Source: Bugulina stolonifera (taxonomy: Eukaryota > Bryozoa > Gymnolaemata > Cheilostomatida > Bugulidae). From it: a stretch of 64,000 nucleotides of DNA. Positions 31,713 to 45,587 of this stretch are shown here, one piece after another. Location of the stretch: positions 21,638,429 to 21,702,428 of the forward strand of contig OW285187.1 in assembly GCA_935421135.1 (NCBI GenBank), read 5' to 3'. The notes under the pieces were generated by a model that did not search any database, was not told where the DNA came from, and saw only the letters and a list, made by a program, of their open reading frames with translations. A program made the translations under genes and the position numbers. Position 1 is the first letter of the stretch. Each line of letters starts with the position of its first letter.

Positions 31713-34700
31713 ATGGCTGCTTCCACAAAAACTCCCGTGTTAAATAAAAGTAATAAAAAATCTAATAATGACATGAGCATTGTCATTCCAGGTAATAGCA
31801 ATATGATATAACGAAACTATGCATCAATATACACGTTGATGTGCAATGTAAATGGTAGTCAATTTAGCTTGAGTAAGAAAATTTATTCCTAACTTTAGCC
31901 AAACTTCAACTGTTGAAAGTCAAGTTAAGTGAGAACAGAGGTCAGAGGGAAGTGTCAGCTTAAAAATTCAATTTAAAATTCAGTTACTGATAGAGCTGGA
32001 CTAGCTAGAACTTGTGAGTGAGTTAAGTGTAATATCATTATGATATCAAATGCGGATTAGAAGAATAACCCTATGCCTATTAAACAATTAGAGCTGGGTC
32101 AACGCTCAACATTCAAGTTGAACTTCAAGTCAACCAGTTAAGTTATTTATAGAGTTTTTCTTTGGGTTGAGATTGAAGTCAAGGTCAATTCTGTACTACC
32201 TCAAGTCAATCAGTGTGCTGTGGTAGTCGGAAGTCGAAATCTAGTTAAGTGAAATGCAAACTAATGAGTAAACAACGCCACAAAATTCACATTCGGCTAA
32301 AAAGAAATTTTTTCTTTTCAGCCTGCTTCAGATGCATTTATTTGCAACTCATGCGTAGTCACACGAGAGTTGTGCTCTCACGTATCGTGCGACTTGGAGT
32401 GTTCACATGAATCGCTGTGCAGGCCCGATAGTGTAGGAAACGGTCACTGCGCATGACTTATTATTGGATGTTCCTTCATTTCCTGTTTGTTAGAATTCAC
32501 TGAGGAATGGGTTTGGCGTTGAGAAAAAGAAAGGTTTTGGTCGCTCATGTACGGCGCATCCGTTCACATGAATCACAGGTTTGCTAATGTTCGGGCGTGG
32601 TCGTAGGACAACTGTCCAGGACAGTTGTCTTGCAAAGTTTCCCGACTAGGGCCGATCGCAACTGCCACAGCTATTTTCTTTGATTCACATCAATCGCAAC
32701 AACGCACTGTACTTCGTACATCTGTGAACATGTTCGTGCAAGATATATGTGAAACAGGCTTTAGTAGACATTTCAATCCAAAACTTATTAATGTGGAAAC
32801 ATGCGAGCTGCCATATTGGCTTGTCAAAACACAAATCAAAGTCACAAGTTATTCAGTTGTCCACATCAACTCGCATTGATCCGCAAGTTCAAGTCAGCAA
32901 GTAAGTCCAAAGGCACATTGACTTATGACTTAAACTGACCCAGCAAATGGAGTCAAAACTTTGACTTGGACCAGTGGTGAAAGTGGAGCAAATAAAGTGG
33001 TTAAAATGCACTTGCAATTTCAGGGTAATAATAGGCTACTTATTACAGTGTATTGGCCCAAATTCAGAGGTGAGTACACACTGTGTACCTTTGTGTAACT
33101 TCACTTCTAACACTGATTAAACATAGCTCTGATTTTTACAGCTATAGGCCAAGGGCTAATACAGGTAACCCGTCTTTTATATTTTATGATTTTGTGCACT
33201 TGCCACTTGTGGGTGTGCTACAGCAGTCAATATATAGAACAGTGTCTGCTCTAACTTTACATATTGCACTTGACTTTTTCTGCCGACAAAGTTTATGTAT
33301 TGTTGCGCCTGTCTTTACTGGAGCAGGATTCAGGAGGGTGCTCCCACTCTCTACTCAGTCCCATCTGAAGTCTTATGTCTAGACTATATAATAACTTGTA
33401 CGTGTATAGTAGGCTCCCATAATACTGGTAAGGTGTCATGGTACTTTTTTGAGGTTGGGGGTTGCAAAAAAATTTCAAAAAATTCACAAGTGGAACTCTT
33501 TTTCTGTAGGCACATTAATGATAATAATTACCCAAGTCATTTTGTATGGCGTTACAGCATGTGTTTTGATGCTGTGCCTGGATTTTTAGATACCATAATG
33601 AGCTCCACTTAGATGTAGACTTTAATGTTTTCTACTATGCAATTAGCAAGCAATGGTTATTCTAATTAAGTTTGACCATTGTATAGATATGAAGAAGGAA
33701 ACAAGGGGCTTTCTGTGGTAACCTATTTTAAATTAGAATCGTCACTCTGTGATGTTGAAGCTACATAAGCTACATGTACTTGCTGCCTGAGATGAAAAGA
33801 TACAGAAAAGTTTAAATCTTTGCAAAAGTCACCCTTTACCAGTATAATTAACTGTGATCTTCTAAGCAATTTACTTGCACTTTTTCTTGTGAAACAGCTA
33901 AAATTTTGCATATACATGTAATGTGACTTTGCACGTCTTGATTTTCAATTTGCTTCTAGAACATCAACCAATAGTGTTATACTATTTAGTGTGAGCAGGA
34001 GAACACAACTCCACAAGTTTTAGACTATTTGCTACTAACGTGAATAACAGAGGCTGTACTGAATCTGCACATTAATCATATCACAACCTCTTCAACTCTC
34101 AGCAGCTAGAACCGAAGTGTGAATACAGAGTTGAATCTAGAATTAAGTGAGTCATGATGATGGTGACGAGACCCAAATAAATTTGTTCTAAAATCACCAT
34201 AGAAACCAAATCCTGATTAACATAGAGGAATCACCAATGTTTCAAATCCTGGCAGCATTTTTTACATTTTTAGATTAGCAAGAAAATTATGCTGATTGAT
34301 AATATTAGAATTACCAAGTCAGACTTTAATTCATAATGATGACCTTGTTGAAAACTGAACTTGTACCATTGTTTGGAGAAATGTGGCGTCTAATTCTAAC
34401 TGATGTTATGCTGTCATGCTCCCATTTTTCTGCAGCCTAAATAAATTTTGGGAAAAAGTTTAATCTAGGTGAAGTCCAGATGAACCAACTTGGTTTTTTA
34501 TGGTTCCGGGTTTCTGGCTAACAGATCTCAAATAATGTCCCATGTGTTTGGGGTGAGTGTAGATTTAGATTTAGCTTATCGGCACTGGTAGAAGTCTAGC
34601 AAGGCCAGCTTGGTTGTTTGACTGATACTTGACCTTGCAGACTGCAGATCTACCTGCCACCTCTTGATTCATGTACTGTTCCAATACTCAGCTGAAGCCG

Positions 34701-37292
34701 GTCAGATTTAGCATCAACTGGTGAATTATAAATTAATATAAGGTAAGTTTTCCAATTATCTACTTAATACGTACTCGAAACTGATTTATTAATATGTGAA
34801 GCCAAACACTACAACTCTACATTTTAAGGGCAAAAGCTGATGGATATGAATGAAGATGTAATATGTGGACATGGTGCTTATGAACGTGACGGTGTTCTAT
34901 ACTCATCCTTAGCTGGTTATGTAGACTTTGAAGAAACGGAAGATACAAATGGAAAGGTATGCAGTTTTGAATTCTGCTATGGTAATGAGTAGTGGCTTGT
35001 GCGTTGTGTAGTATATATACAACTGGTAAAGCTAGATATTAGGTAGACTGTAACAGATACACGTTCAACTACTGTGGTTTATTAATTCATATAATTATCC
35101 AGTGTTATGCAAGTTGCAGATGTACTCACAGTGGAACCAGCAGTTCAATTTTTCAACTGTTACTAGTTGCTAGTTTCATGATTTCTCTGTCATCACATGT
35201 TTGTTCTTGTCCTTTTACAGACTGTAGTCTCTGTTCTAACGACGAGGAGCAAGCATCTAGTCCCTGTGTTGGGTGGTCTTGTTACATGCAGAGTAAGTAA
35301 GCGATCACTATTGTTTTGCTATCCTTTGTTTTATATAGGCTACTGGTTGCCATTTAGTCATTTGGTCATTATAGCATAGCTCAAAAATTTCTGCTTTCAT
35401 TTCAAATGTTATTAGATTCTCTTGGGTTTCTTTTAACATGCTTCTGGTAAAGCTTTGTGGTCATGCTTTATACTAAATCGGTGGTGGTGGGGTTGCTCAA
35501 CTTATTAAGTTCAAGGCCACGCTCATGTTCCAAAATTTCAAAAAGCTGTATGAGATTTATATCTGTGGCACACCTAACATTGTTGTAAATTGTAGTTTAC
35601 ATGCCATCAGTAGTTGGAGAATATATTGGTACTTTCTTTGTGTTTGCAGAGAGGGGGTCACTCAATACAAAAGCATGAAAACAGTTTCCGTTAGTAATTA
35701 TTATCACAGCAGTAGTAATCACTTTATAGCAAAATATATTGGAAAAAATTGAAAGTTATAAAATTCTGTGTGTAAGCTAAAAAGGCCACTGTGGCCTTCA
35801 AGGCTTCAAGTTGTACTAAATACCCCTACATCTTGAAATTGCCTCATTTTTATCAGAGAAACTTGACTAGTATGTTTTTCCCATTGGCTATATTGGAACT
35901 TTTACCTGGTTTGATATAAATAGCGATTTTCTATCGAGCTGGGATAAATTTAGTAGTTTTTGTGCAAATAATATTACCAACTGCTCTTGCGAAGAATTTG
36001 AAATGTTCACAGGTAACTCAAGCAACTCCAAGATTTTGCAAGGTTGATATCATTGCAGTGGAGGACAGTATCTTTGAGATTCCATTTAGAGGATTGCTTA
36101 GGTATGTAATATATTATTATGTTGTATAGTACAGCTATTTATTACATAATGGGTACATAATATTATGTGTATGCTAATAGGCCTACAATAACATTGAACA
36201 ACATTGATTTTCTCAGCTTTTGATAGCTATAAGAAGTTGTCTTTTCTCAATTTTTCCCATGGGAGTTGTTCTCTCTAAACTTTTACTGTACTTGAGAGAG
36301 CACAACTTCTTCCTGTTATCACCAGCTTTTTATAGCACAAATGTATTACTAATGTACACATACAGTGTAAGTGCTGCTGACAAGGGGACAGCACCAAGCA
36401 GTGAAATTGCTGTGGACAATGTATCAGTTTACCACCATACACTAATGTGATTAGTTGTGGTATAGATAATATTTATATTTAATACAAAGGTGTTAGAGAT
36501 AATAACTCTACTACACTTCCTACAAACAATGTATGTTGAATAATGTTAGTGTGGGCTAGTATTTTTATTATGAATAGTAATACAAGAAGCATTTTTATTT
36601 TTTCCTAATATTTCAAAACTTATCCAAGCATCATCATCAGAGGATAAAGTTGCAGGCGTATCAGAGTTTCACATTACGCATAATATAAGCTTACTAATTT
36701 TGATGAAATATACAGGAAGGAAGATGTGAGAGCAACAGAGAAGGATAAAGTGGAAATACATAAAAGTTTCAAACCTGGAGATATTGTATTATGTAGAGTT
36801 GTATCCTTTTATTCAGTTCGTTCCTCAACACTTATATATTCTAAGTGTGCAGTCTATAATACAAGTATATAGTCTTACATGTATATGTTATGAATGTGTC
36901 ATCCGACTACATCAAGGTAAGGCTCAAGAACATGAACGTTGAACTCAAGCATGAGTATTACTTTATTTATCTGTAATATGATATATGACTGATTTATGCA
37001 TTCACAGTTTTACTTGTGAAATATTTACTGCATAGTGTTGAAATTTCCTTGACTCTTGTATCACCAGATATCAATAGGGGATTCACAATCATATATATTA
37101 TCCACAGCTGAGAATGAACTGGGTGTTATTGTTGCCTACAGTGAGGCTGGCACCTCAATGCTTCCTATATCTTGGAAAGAAATGCAATGTCCAAAGACTT
37201 CAACCATAGAGTTTAGGAAAGTAGCTAAACCTACAACTGATTACATAGACAAAGTGAAAGGATTGATTATTAGTAGGGAGACGACAAAGTGA
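31713..37292 (+). CDS. EXOSC1: Exosome subunit CSL4
   Basis: Six exons in phase encode about 225 residues: 31713-31791, 34829-34956, 35221-35292, 36013-36101, 36716-36800, 37068-37292. CSL4 is a cap subunit of the RNA exosome, which degrades and trims RNA in nucleus and cytoplasm. The N-terminal IPG...GHGAYERDGVLYSSLAGYV matches the family's N-terminal domain. The S1-like core follows (VTCRVTQATPRFCKVDIIAV, FRGLLRKEDVRATEKDKVE, SFKPGDIVLCRVISIGDSQS), then the C-terminal block ENELGVIVAYSEAG and EMQCPKTSTIEFRKVA. It is about 30 residues longer than the human protein, from a Lys/Asn-rich N-terminal exon (STKTPVLNKSNKKSNND). Intron 1 is 3 kb and holds repeat-like DNA; intron 4 holds a foldback MITE and a hammerhead-like motif. 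The exon 5 donor is the unusual GTT|GTATCC. Confidence 0.95.
32092..32947. mobile_element. Possible DNA element in EXOSC1 intron 1
   Basis: GCTGGGTCA at the left and TGACCCAGC at the right form short inverted ends, with related AAGTTGAACTTCAAGTCAA-type sequence inside both. The centre has a 23-bp hairpin (GACAACTGTCC at 32607) and two TTCACATGAATC copies. No target duplication was found, so the limits are uncertain. Confidence 0.35.
36220..36321. mobile_element. Foldback MITE, copy 1
   Basis: Imperfect inverted ends of about 30 bp around AAGAAGTTGT...CTCTCAA, in EXOSC1 intron 4. The ends match the longer foldback at 57653-57779. Confidence 0.65.
36611..36640 (-). ncRNA. Hammerhead-like motif, second diverged copy
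   Basis: The minus strand reads CTGATGA, T, GATGCTT, loop GGAT, AAGTTTT, GAAA, followed by TATTAGGA. The 7-4-7 layout and flanking sequence equal the motif at 13367-13396, but the 3' arm has lost pairing. It lies in EXOSC1 intron 4. Probably a remnant of the same retroelement family. Confidence 0.25.
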
Positions 37293-38248
37293 TCCTGCTG
37301 GAATGGAAGAACACCTTTTACTATTAACTACATTTCACTATCTTATATTGTGAAATAATGTTGACATGTATTTGGGCAAGGTTTTATTACCTTTATTCTA
37401 TTTTGAGCACTTTCTTTCTCTAATTAGACTCTATGACAAATATTAAATATGTAATTTTGCTCTTTAACTAGACACCAATAGCATCAAAAAGTAAATAACT
37501 CTGACCATAGCCAGTTTTTGACTAATTATTTTTGTAAATGTGTGCTCATTATAAAGAATAGATGCTGTAAATGTGCTATGGTATGATGAAAGGAAACATT
37601 GATCCAGTTCACTCAGTTTAGTCGTTGAAGATATAAACTTTCTCTTTCTGTTTGATGACATCAGTTATGTCATGCGGCTGGCTCAACATAAATGTGTTCT
37701 TGCTGGGAAATGGGGCAGCAAATGAAATAATATATAATGACCTGAAGAGTGAAAACACAAAATGGATACATCGTCACCAGCATATGAATTGATCACTGAC
37801 TAACTCAATGCATCCATTTGGTCAGTGAATTTTCACTTAGTAGTTTAATAATAAGTGTGAACTTTGTACTACAGTAAGGTGAACGCTATCGCTAGCAGCT
37901 CAAGTAGCCTAATATAATTATTATATACAAATTGCACATTGTACGTGATACTGCCACTACTTGAGAAGTTGTGCTACCTTGGTTAAAGTTGTCTCTACAA
38001 CAAAAAAGGCGTCACGAAATGTGAAATTGGAATCGTTGATTAGCCTCAATATAGCAACACCGGTATTAGACCGTAATTGGTTCTTTCTTGACAGCCGGTG
38101 AAGCTTATAAAGCCGTGTACCGCTTCACAAGTTCTTTTGCCAGGCTAATCTGCAAGCACGTAACGCAGGTGGGAACGCTGAAAGGACTTGAAGAAGGAAA
38201 GTTGCAGGGCTTGGACTTTTTGTAGAAGGTAAAGTCGGGTTGGTGATA
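37293..38248. other. Spacer between EXOSC1 and PURA
   Basis: Holds the 3' flank of EXOSC1 (ATTAAA near 37442) and the promoter and 5' leader of PURA. No other coding or repeat feature seen. Confidence 0.45.
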
Positions 38249-41200
38249 ATGTCGGGCGTTGAAGCAGATGGTAGCGTTAAGCAAGATGTTGGGCAAGGTA
38301 TGTAAACTTATGAACCTGATTTATTATAACATATGCCCATTAGACCAGAAAAACAGCGCCAAGAAGGTATCACTCGCACTGACAGTCTAACTCGATGATG
38401 GAGTCACTGCCAGAGGGGCTTTTCAATTTTAGCTTTTAATTCACTATGATGAGGAGACTGAGTGCTGTTCATAACAAATGGACTGTTTAGTGTCTCTGTA
38501 TGACGGTTTATTAGATTCGTAGCATACATAACATTACTTACTCTGCTGAAGTGAATGAGTTACTACTGTTTAGTGTTTGGCGATTTAGGCCTACCTCTGA
38601 TCTGATGAAATAGGACACTCCTGATCGCCATCGACGCAAGGAAAGTGCCTCACTTGTGTAACAGTGTGCTAGGTGTGGTTGGTTCGACTGAAAGTCGTGG
38701 TATCATACATGTACATCGTCATGATGATCAATTATTTTATGAGAGGAACATCTCGGAGACAATGGGAAAAAAATCGTAATATAAATATAATCACAAGACT
38801 TTCACTCAAACTTCACTTTCTTTATCTCAGCAGTTTTAGTTCAAACCAAACATAATGATAATAATTATAATAAACAAGATCGAAGATCAGATTTGAGATG
38901 AGGAAATTTGACGCTGATTCTATTTTCCATATTTTCAAAGCTAAGAATTAACAAGATTAAGACAATGATGATCAAAGCAGATGTCTGCATTATTTATAAA
39001 ATTTAGAATAAAAACCACGAGAAACCATTGTGAATTCACTTCTTGCATACAGGGTAGATGTTGTCTGTTGGTTTTTGCACCCACCATGTTGGAATTGCCC
39101 GTTTTGATCGGCAATAGGCTCTTGAAATTATTATTTGCATTACAGTATGCATTATGTAGGGTTTTATTTGGGAACAAGAGTACAGGTCACATCTAGCAAA
39201 ATAGCTGTGTGACAGAAGACTAGAGTCATGTTAGTAGAGTTTTTTGGTAGTAGGACCTTTTGCACCCCCATGTGATCGCCCAATATCTGTCCACAACCAA
39301 CATCTGACCACTCCTGGCAATTTGTTTTCATTTACTGTCACCTAGACCCTACTGTGTAGTAGGCCTAATACCTTATCTATTTTCAATGATCACAATTGAT
39401 TTTTATTCGTTTGTGAATGAGCAGGTATAGCAGCATATGGTTGGCCTACCTGACTTAATATCATTTGGGTAGAAAATAGTAAAAATACACCATTTTACAC
39501 ATTCATGGAAATGGTGTTTCTGTGATTCACCAGTCAAGTCCGCCTTCAACTGGTGTTCAAAGTTCCCCATCAAAACAGCAATCGGGTATAGTACATTTCT
39601 ACTGTGATGTCTCATTTTCTTGTTCATTCATCTTATTGTTACTCATGTCAAGGAGTACATATCTTTCGCAGACTAAATTTATTTGTTACAACTTCAAGAC
39701 TATTTTTGTGCAGTTGATCCTATGTTGATGTTTTAATCTAATATAGGTAAACAAGTATCACCACATCTGTAACTTACAGTTTTTTTATCTGTGGCTACCC
39801 ATAAATCGTATTGGAGATCTCTAAAGGCAGGAGGCATTAATTTTCATAGAGGAAAATATTTAATTTAAGGGCATAATAAAAGGTCTGCAAAGTGATGTGT
39901 CTTAGTTGCCGTAACCATGGGTAAAGTGATGACTTGATTGCTTCTAAGATTCATGGTTATTGGCACATTTATATACTTGAGATTTTATGGGCTACTGTAT
40001 CTAGGCCGGTGTGTTTCATGATTCTGTAGAGGACAACACAGTCATTTTGCAGACAATTGCAATGTAATACCATGGTAACTTCTACCTTACTTTTTTTGCA
40101 TAGAGTTTACGAATGGCAAAAGGGTGGCTCATGAAATTAATGGCAATGGTGTCATTCATGAAATTAATGGTAATGGTGTAGCCCACCAGCAGGGTCCACT
40201 TTTACCTGAAGTGGAAGGTACCTCTTCAAATGAGAAAAAGGGTATATCCAGAAAAAAACTTCTACTGTCGTTACATGTATTTTCCTGACTCACTATGTAT
40301 GTTGGCATGCATGGTTCAATTCTGGGTGCACTCAGATCACTGTCAAAAACTTAATTCTATTTTTTCATGCACAGTTATTGTAATTGCTATAGTTTACCTG
40401 CACTGGTTTTCATTGTATTTAATTGTAAACTGGATTTATACATGTACTACTTGTAATCTGCAACCACAAGGTTGTGGTGATGTAGTGGATGGTTTTAATT
40501 TGTAAAATTTTCTCCAACACTACTCAGCACTCACTCTTTTTATTGGTCATTGATTTCTTGTCAGGGTCCTAATTCTTCACTCATATTTTCATTCCTTGCT
40601 TGTATTTGTACCTTACCCAACCACTGGTTATTTCATCTATAATCTAATTTCCATGTCTACAGTGTTTTATAGACTTTAAAATATATTCATGATAGTTTCA
40701 TGTGGGCAGATCTAAATAATACTGCCTATGTGAAACTGAGATTACCAAATTTGAACCTACAAAGCCACTAACCTATAGCTGTAATACCTAAGTCAGTATA
40801 GCCTGTGGATGCATTCCTAGCTGTTACAAGCATATTTGTGCATACTGAATGCTCTAGGTTTGTGTATGGAAATCACTGTAGTAGACACCACATAAAATAT
40901 TAAATTTGTAAATGTTCGTCTCGATTTTCTGCAAATACTTTGGTGTTTTATGTGTCTACATTTGAATCTACAATGACCAATACTGCATATATCGTTTATT
41001 CATTTATCTCAATAGAGATTATGAATGGGAATGGTGTGGCCTATGAATCGAGTCCGCTGTCGCCTGGAGGTGACAGCTTCTCCTCCGAAACGGGTATAGT
41101 AAAGTCCCATGACCTACATGTATTATATGTTAATTCCTGGTGTTGGAATGCGTCATCTTGTCAGAGAACTATCTGCTGTCAGTCCAATCCAACGTCTCCA

Positions 41201-44200
41201 CTAACTACTAATTTCTACTTTCCTGTGTAGTGCCTATTGCATAAACCCTCTATAAAATGTGTAGCTTATCACATTGGTATATTGGTTGAATTGGTACCAT
41301 TATTTGTAATACCTCTTGTTTGTAACTGAGCTGCAGTGGGCCTACAAATTGATATGACTATTATTTTCTGGTGCAACCGGATCCCAAGAAAAAATTAGCT
41401 GCGATTTAAAATGAGTTCTACAATCTATTTGTCCATGTAGGTAGGCATCCACATCTTTCACTATATTATAGTACAAAAGCTTCCACGCTCTGAGCACAAG
41501 GCTTCCATATTTAACGAGTCTATGCCCAACAAGAATTTGTATTCTTCTGCTGAATGATCATGCTCTCTCAGTCTGTCTCTCTCCGGATCAGTTGATCCCA
41601 TATGCATTTTCTAATGTGACTGCTCTGTGCCACATTAGTCATACTCTATCAATTTTTCGTGTGTTAACCCATGCTTGTACCAGGTCTAACACCAATCCAC
41701 TCATAGCTCTTTCTATCTGTACTAGTGTGCTCATAATATTGTAGGACTAAGTAGTTGGACACAATATACCTCGGCCTATTAGGACCTCTGTATATTTTCC
41801 TTTAACATTCTATGTCTAATCGTATGTGTATGTACCTGTACATGTACATGCAGCATGATTAACTTTTAAATGTATACTTGACCTGCCAGTTTTATTCAGA
41901 TTGCATATTTCATTACTCAAAATATGGTGATGTAAGAACGGAAGTAGAGAAGGCAAATTATAGGTCCTGGTTGGCAAGGGGTTATGCCATGTTATGACTT
42001 CCCTTTCAGTATTTGAATATAGGGCCTATGTAGTAGTCTAAACTGCCAATTTTAGACCAACTGATATCACTATCCTTACTTTTCTCCTGCTTCCAGGTGA
42101 ACAGGAATTGGACAGCAAAATGCTGCAGATCCAGTCCAAAAGATTCTACCTTGATGTGAAGCAAAACAGAAGAGGGCGGTTTATAAAAGTAGCAGAGGTA
42201 GGCCCTACTTCTGGCTTGGGGGAGCGAGAGGGCGTAAGTAGTATAAGTGTAGGCCTCTCAAGCAAGTGTAAGGATGTCTAATGACTGTATTTGCATGGGC
42301 ATTTAATGGCCTGAAATTTTGATCAGTTGTGGTCATTGTTGTTAGTAAAAGCCTTAGAATACCTCCAAGTCTAAAATTGTATGAAGCAGAGATGGAGGTT
42401 TTGAATCGTTGGTTGAATTTGGTGGCATTTGATGAGTGATTGTTATTATGATTGGCTACAACTGATCCCCCCTCTTTAGGTCGGTGCTGGAGGTAGGAAG
42501 AGCCGCTTGCTTTTGTCCATGTCTAATGCTGCTGAGTTTAAAGAGCATTTGATTGAATTCAATGAGTTCTATGAATCTCTGGGTAAGTGTTGGAAATCAA
42601 TTGGTATAGTTATACAATAACTACAATCAATGTTTTTTTGCGAAAGTGTTAAAAATAGAAAATGCCAAGTAGCATTTGTATTGGGTATTAGATTGATGGC
42701 ATTGGGAGGCATTATTATTGGTATTGGTTTGGTTGTTATGACACCCCCTCAAGCCTGCTGTATTGTAGTAATAAATTTCTTGATTAATGTTTGAGCAGAG
42801 ATGCAAAGAACAACCCAATTACTTGTTGCTCGTATATTGGAAGTTAAGTTCTCTTTATATATTATTCTGCAAGTTCCTTACTGTGAATATCCTAGACGGC
42901 TCTGAATTATGTCACAGAATTTACTTTTAAAGGCCCACCAAACCCGGATAATGTGCCAGAAGATGGGAAGCTGAAGAGTTCTCACATTGTTGGTGGCACC
43001 AGACGGTACTACCTGGATTTGAAGGAGAATCAGCGTGGCAGGTTTCTAAGGGTCTCACAGACTCAGCCGAGAGGAGGTCCTCGCTCTCAAATAGCCATTC
43101 CAGCTCAAGGCATGGATGAGTTCAGAGAAACTCTCAGTGGACTCTTGGATACGTATGGAACGGATGATCACGGTACACTACATAAACCTACTCGTACAAT
43201 GTATCTATCCTATTGCTGACTGCTGTCCCAGACAGTGTAATACCTAACTTTTTTGGACTTGTTTAAGTTTTATTTTATGTGGCGAGATGTGTTCTTGAGT
43301 TAAATGGCATTTTTAATGTTCTGTGACCCCTAAAGTTAACCGTGACATCATTTTTAATTAGATGTTGTTTTCTCTTGAATTCAGCATATGCTATTTCAAA
43401 GTCCAAAAATTATTATTGTACGATACTAAGTTACAAGTATAAATATGAATCTCATTGTTGTACTGCTGTCAGTTCTAAACAACTAAGCTGCAGTGATATG
43501 ATGACTCAATTGTCTGTAGGATGACTCGAAGTACACTAGTTTTGTTGTAAGGATTTAATTGTTCTGTCTTCAGTAACTGTTAAAAACCTTGATACTTCTG
43601 GTCAAACTACTGAATGTTGACTACAATCAGCTAAGCCGGCAGGTTTCCTGATCTAGTACTACTCACGGGTCTTAGCAGGGTGTTGAATTGGTTTTACCTC
43701 TAAAATTTTGGTTAATCTAATCTGGAGGTAGTTATGTCTCAGTGTTGTATCCCCACTGTTCAGTGATTGTTAATATTCTGTAAACTTTATTGTCCATATT
43801 GGTTCGAATTATAGCACAATGTATACACTTATTTTAGAGACATCCATGGAGTTACCAGAAAGCAAATCCATGAGAGTAGAAAACAAAATGTTCTACTTTG
43901 ATATAGGGCAGAACAACCGTGGCACCTATATGAGAATTTCAGAGGTTAGTCTTGTACTCGGTGCATTTCAATGACCAATGTAATGTTAGATAAGATTGCT
44001 TTTACATGTTATCTAATAGTATAGTTGTAGATGTTACCCCATTGATTGCATTGATTCTAGTGTTAACAGGTGCAATAGTGATAGATTGAGCACACTACCT
44101 GTATGGAATGTACGCTAGTCTAGACATGCTAGTTTACTTAGTATACTTCTAGTATGGTTAGCATCTGCACTGGCTGGCTAAGTCATACAACACATGGTTG

Positions 44201-44560
44201 ACAGTAGGCCATCTTCCATTATAATGTGTAACTGTGTGCTTTGAGCTGGGAAGAGCCGGTATATAATTATACACTTACACTTGTATTTATTGTGTGGGAT
44301 AGACAACTCCTAAAGATAGACCTGTTGGCAGCCTTTGTACTTTTGGTTACGGTGTGATGTTAGCATGCAGATAATATGCCATGTGCAATTGTTTGTCTAT
44401 TTAGGTACGTAGCAACTTCAGAACAGCTATAACTATCCCTGAACGTGCCTGGAATCGACTTCGGGATATAATTGGAGAATATTTAGACAAGGTAGAAGAA
44501 GGACCAGCGGAGTCTGGTGATGCTCCTGCCAACGTGGAGGAGGTGCAGGCTGATCAGTAA
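38249..44560 (+). CDS. PURA: Pur-alpha family single-stranded nucleic-acid binding protein
   Basis: Eight exons join in phase to about 315 residues: 38249-38297, 40104-40217, 41016-41093, 42097-42197, 42480-42582, 42933-43172, 43838-43944, 44405-44560. Three PUR repeats are clear. Repeat 1 is [21 protein letters not shown]...[18 protein letters not shown]. Repeat 2 is [20 protein letters not shown]...[17 protein letters not shown]. Repeat 3 is [21 protein letters not shown]...[18 protein letters not shown] proteins bind purine-rich DNA and RNA and act in transcription, mRNA transport and replication. The N-terminus differs from vertebrate PURA: in place of a Gly-rich segment, exons 2-3 encode repeats of EINGNGV. 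The C-terminus is acidic ([19 protein letters not shown]). All N-terminal exons have phase 1-1 boundaries, so cassette exons can be skipped without frame loss. Confidence 0.95.
39534..39585 (+). other. Possible decayed or alternative PURA exon
   Basis: Between PURA exons 1 and 2 a frame reads [18 protein letters not shown] and ends on the donor TCGG|GTATAG, nearly the same as the exon 3 donor. The sequence before it reads [10 protein letters not shown], resembling the neighbouring EINGNGV repeats, but no acceptor exists in front of that part and a TAA lies upstream. The usable acceptor (CACCAG at 39533) gives phase 0, which does not fit exon 1. Confidence 0.3.
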
Positions 44561-45587
44561 ACATGATTTCATATAACCAGTAGGATCTACCATTAACAGA
44601 ATGAAAACTAGATAATGAGTAGCAAATGTGTCAGAAATACCCAAAACTTTTGTTGAGCTGTGCATTGGTTGTATGTTGATGAAATTGCTGCAGCAGCAAC
44701 AAGTTGTGTAACATAGTTAGCTAGTCACATAGTTCTTTATGGAATGCTTCATAGTAACACTTAGATATCTCTTCTCAAAATTCTTCTGTATTCTGCACAA
44801 GCTAGTTCTGTGCAATGTCATATATTACTCTACCCCCAAGAGAGATTTATATTTTTGGATATAATGACCACATTATACTCATTCATTAGATTTTGTTAAC
44901 CAATGTGTACCTACCTAGTGTATATTATTATCAATGTGTCGGTGTTAGCTATTATTCCATCCACTGAACACACCCGATTCTCATTTTCTAGAAAACTAGA
45001 CAGTGTTGCAAGTTTTACAATGGAAGCATTTTTTTGTTAATCTGTATGTGTAAATTCATAACTTCAAATTCACCATCAACTATGTTTTCTTTCATTGTTT
45101 TCATGTCAATCAATACTAGGAGCTTGGTTTTGCCAGTTCCTAAGTAGTACATACCCAGTGTACAATAATTTGGGTACAAGCTTTGCTCTCATCCACTACT
45201 TTTTTGTTATGTCAGTCAGCAGATTCTAACAATAAAATTCTTGGTTTTGTTAACTTCAAAATAGTTGATTCATTTCATAATAACTGCTATACAGATACAA
45301 ACCCAAAGTTATTCCATGATGCTGCCCAGTCACAGACACACACTGTTGGTTTACACCTCAATGTCTCACCTACCTGTATGCAACATTTACACATTTACGA
45401 TATTAGTATAAGAGAAATGTACAGTGAATAGCAACCTACATGTAGAACCTAACATGAAATTGTCTATATACAAGTGCAATGATTACATCATCAGCTGGGA
45501 GTAAGTTGAGGGACTAGCTGCAATGTCTCCTCGTAACCAGGGTTCGGGGTGTGCAATAAACCCTGGAAACAAACCGGAGTCGGTCAG
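44561..45587. other. Convergent 3' flanks of PURA and SNRPA
   Basis: PURA's 3' region, with AATAAA at 45231-45236, runs toward the SNRPA stop at 45588. No further gene recognised; an 82-codon open frame at 45183-45431 has no coding features. Confidence 0.5.

Noticed and set aside
33083..33612. Two overlapping 100-codon frames in EXOSC1 intron 1
   Set aside because: No acceptor/donor pair in phase with EXOSC1 and no recognisable domain.
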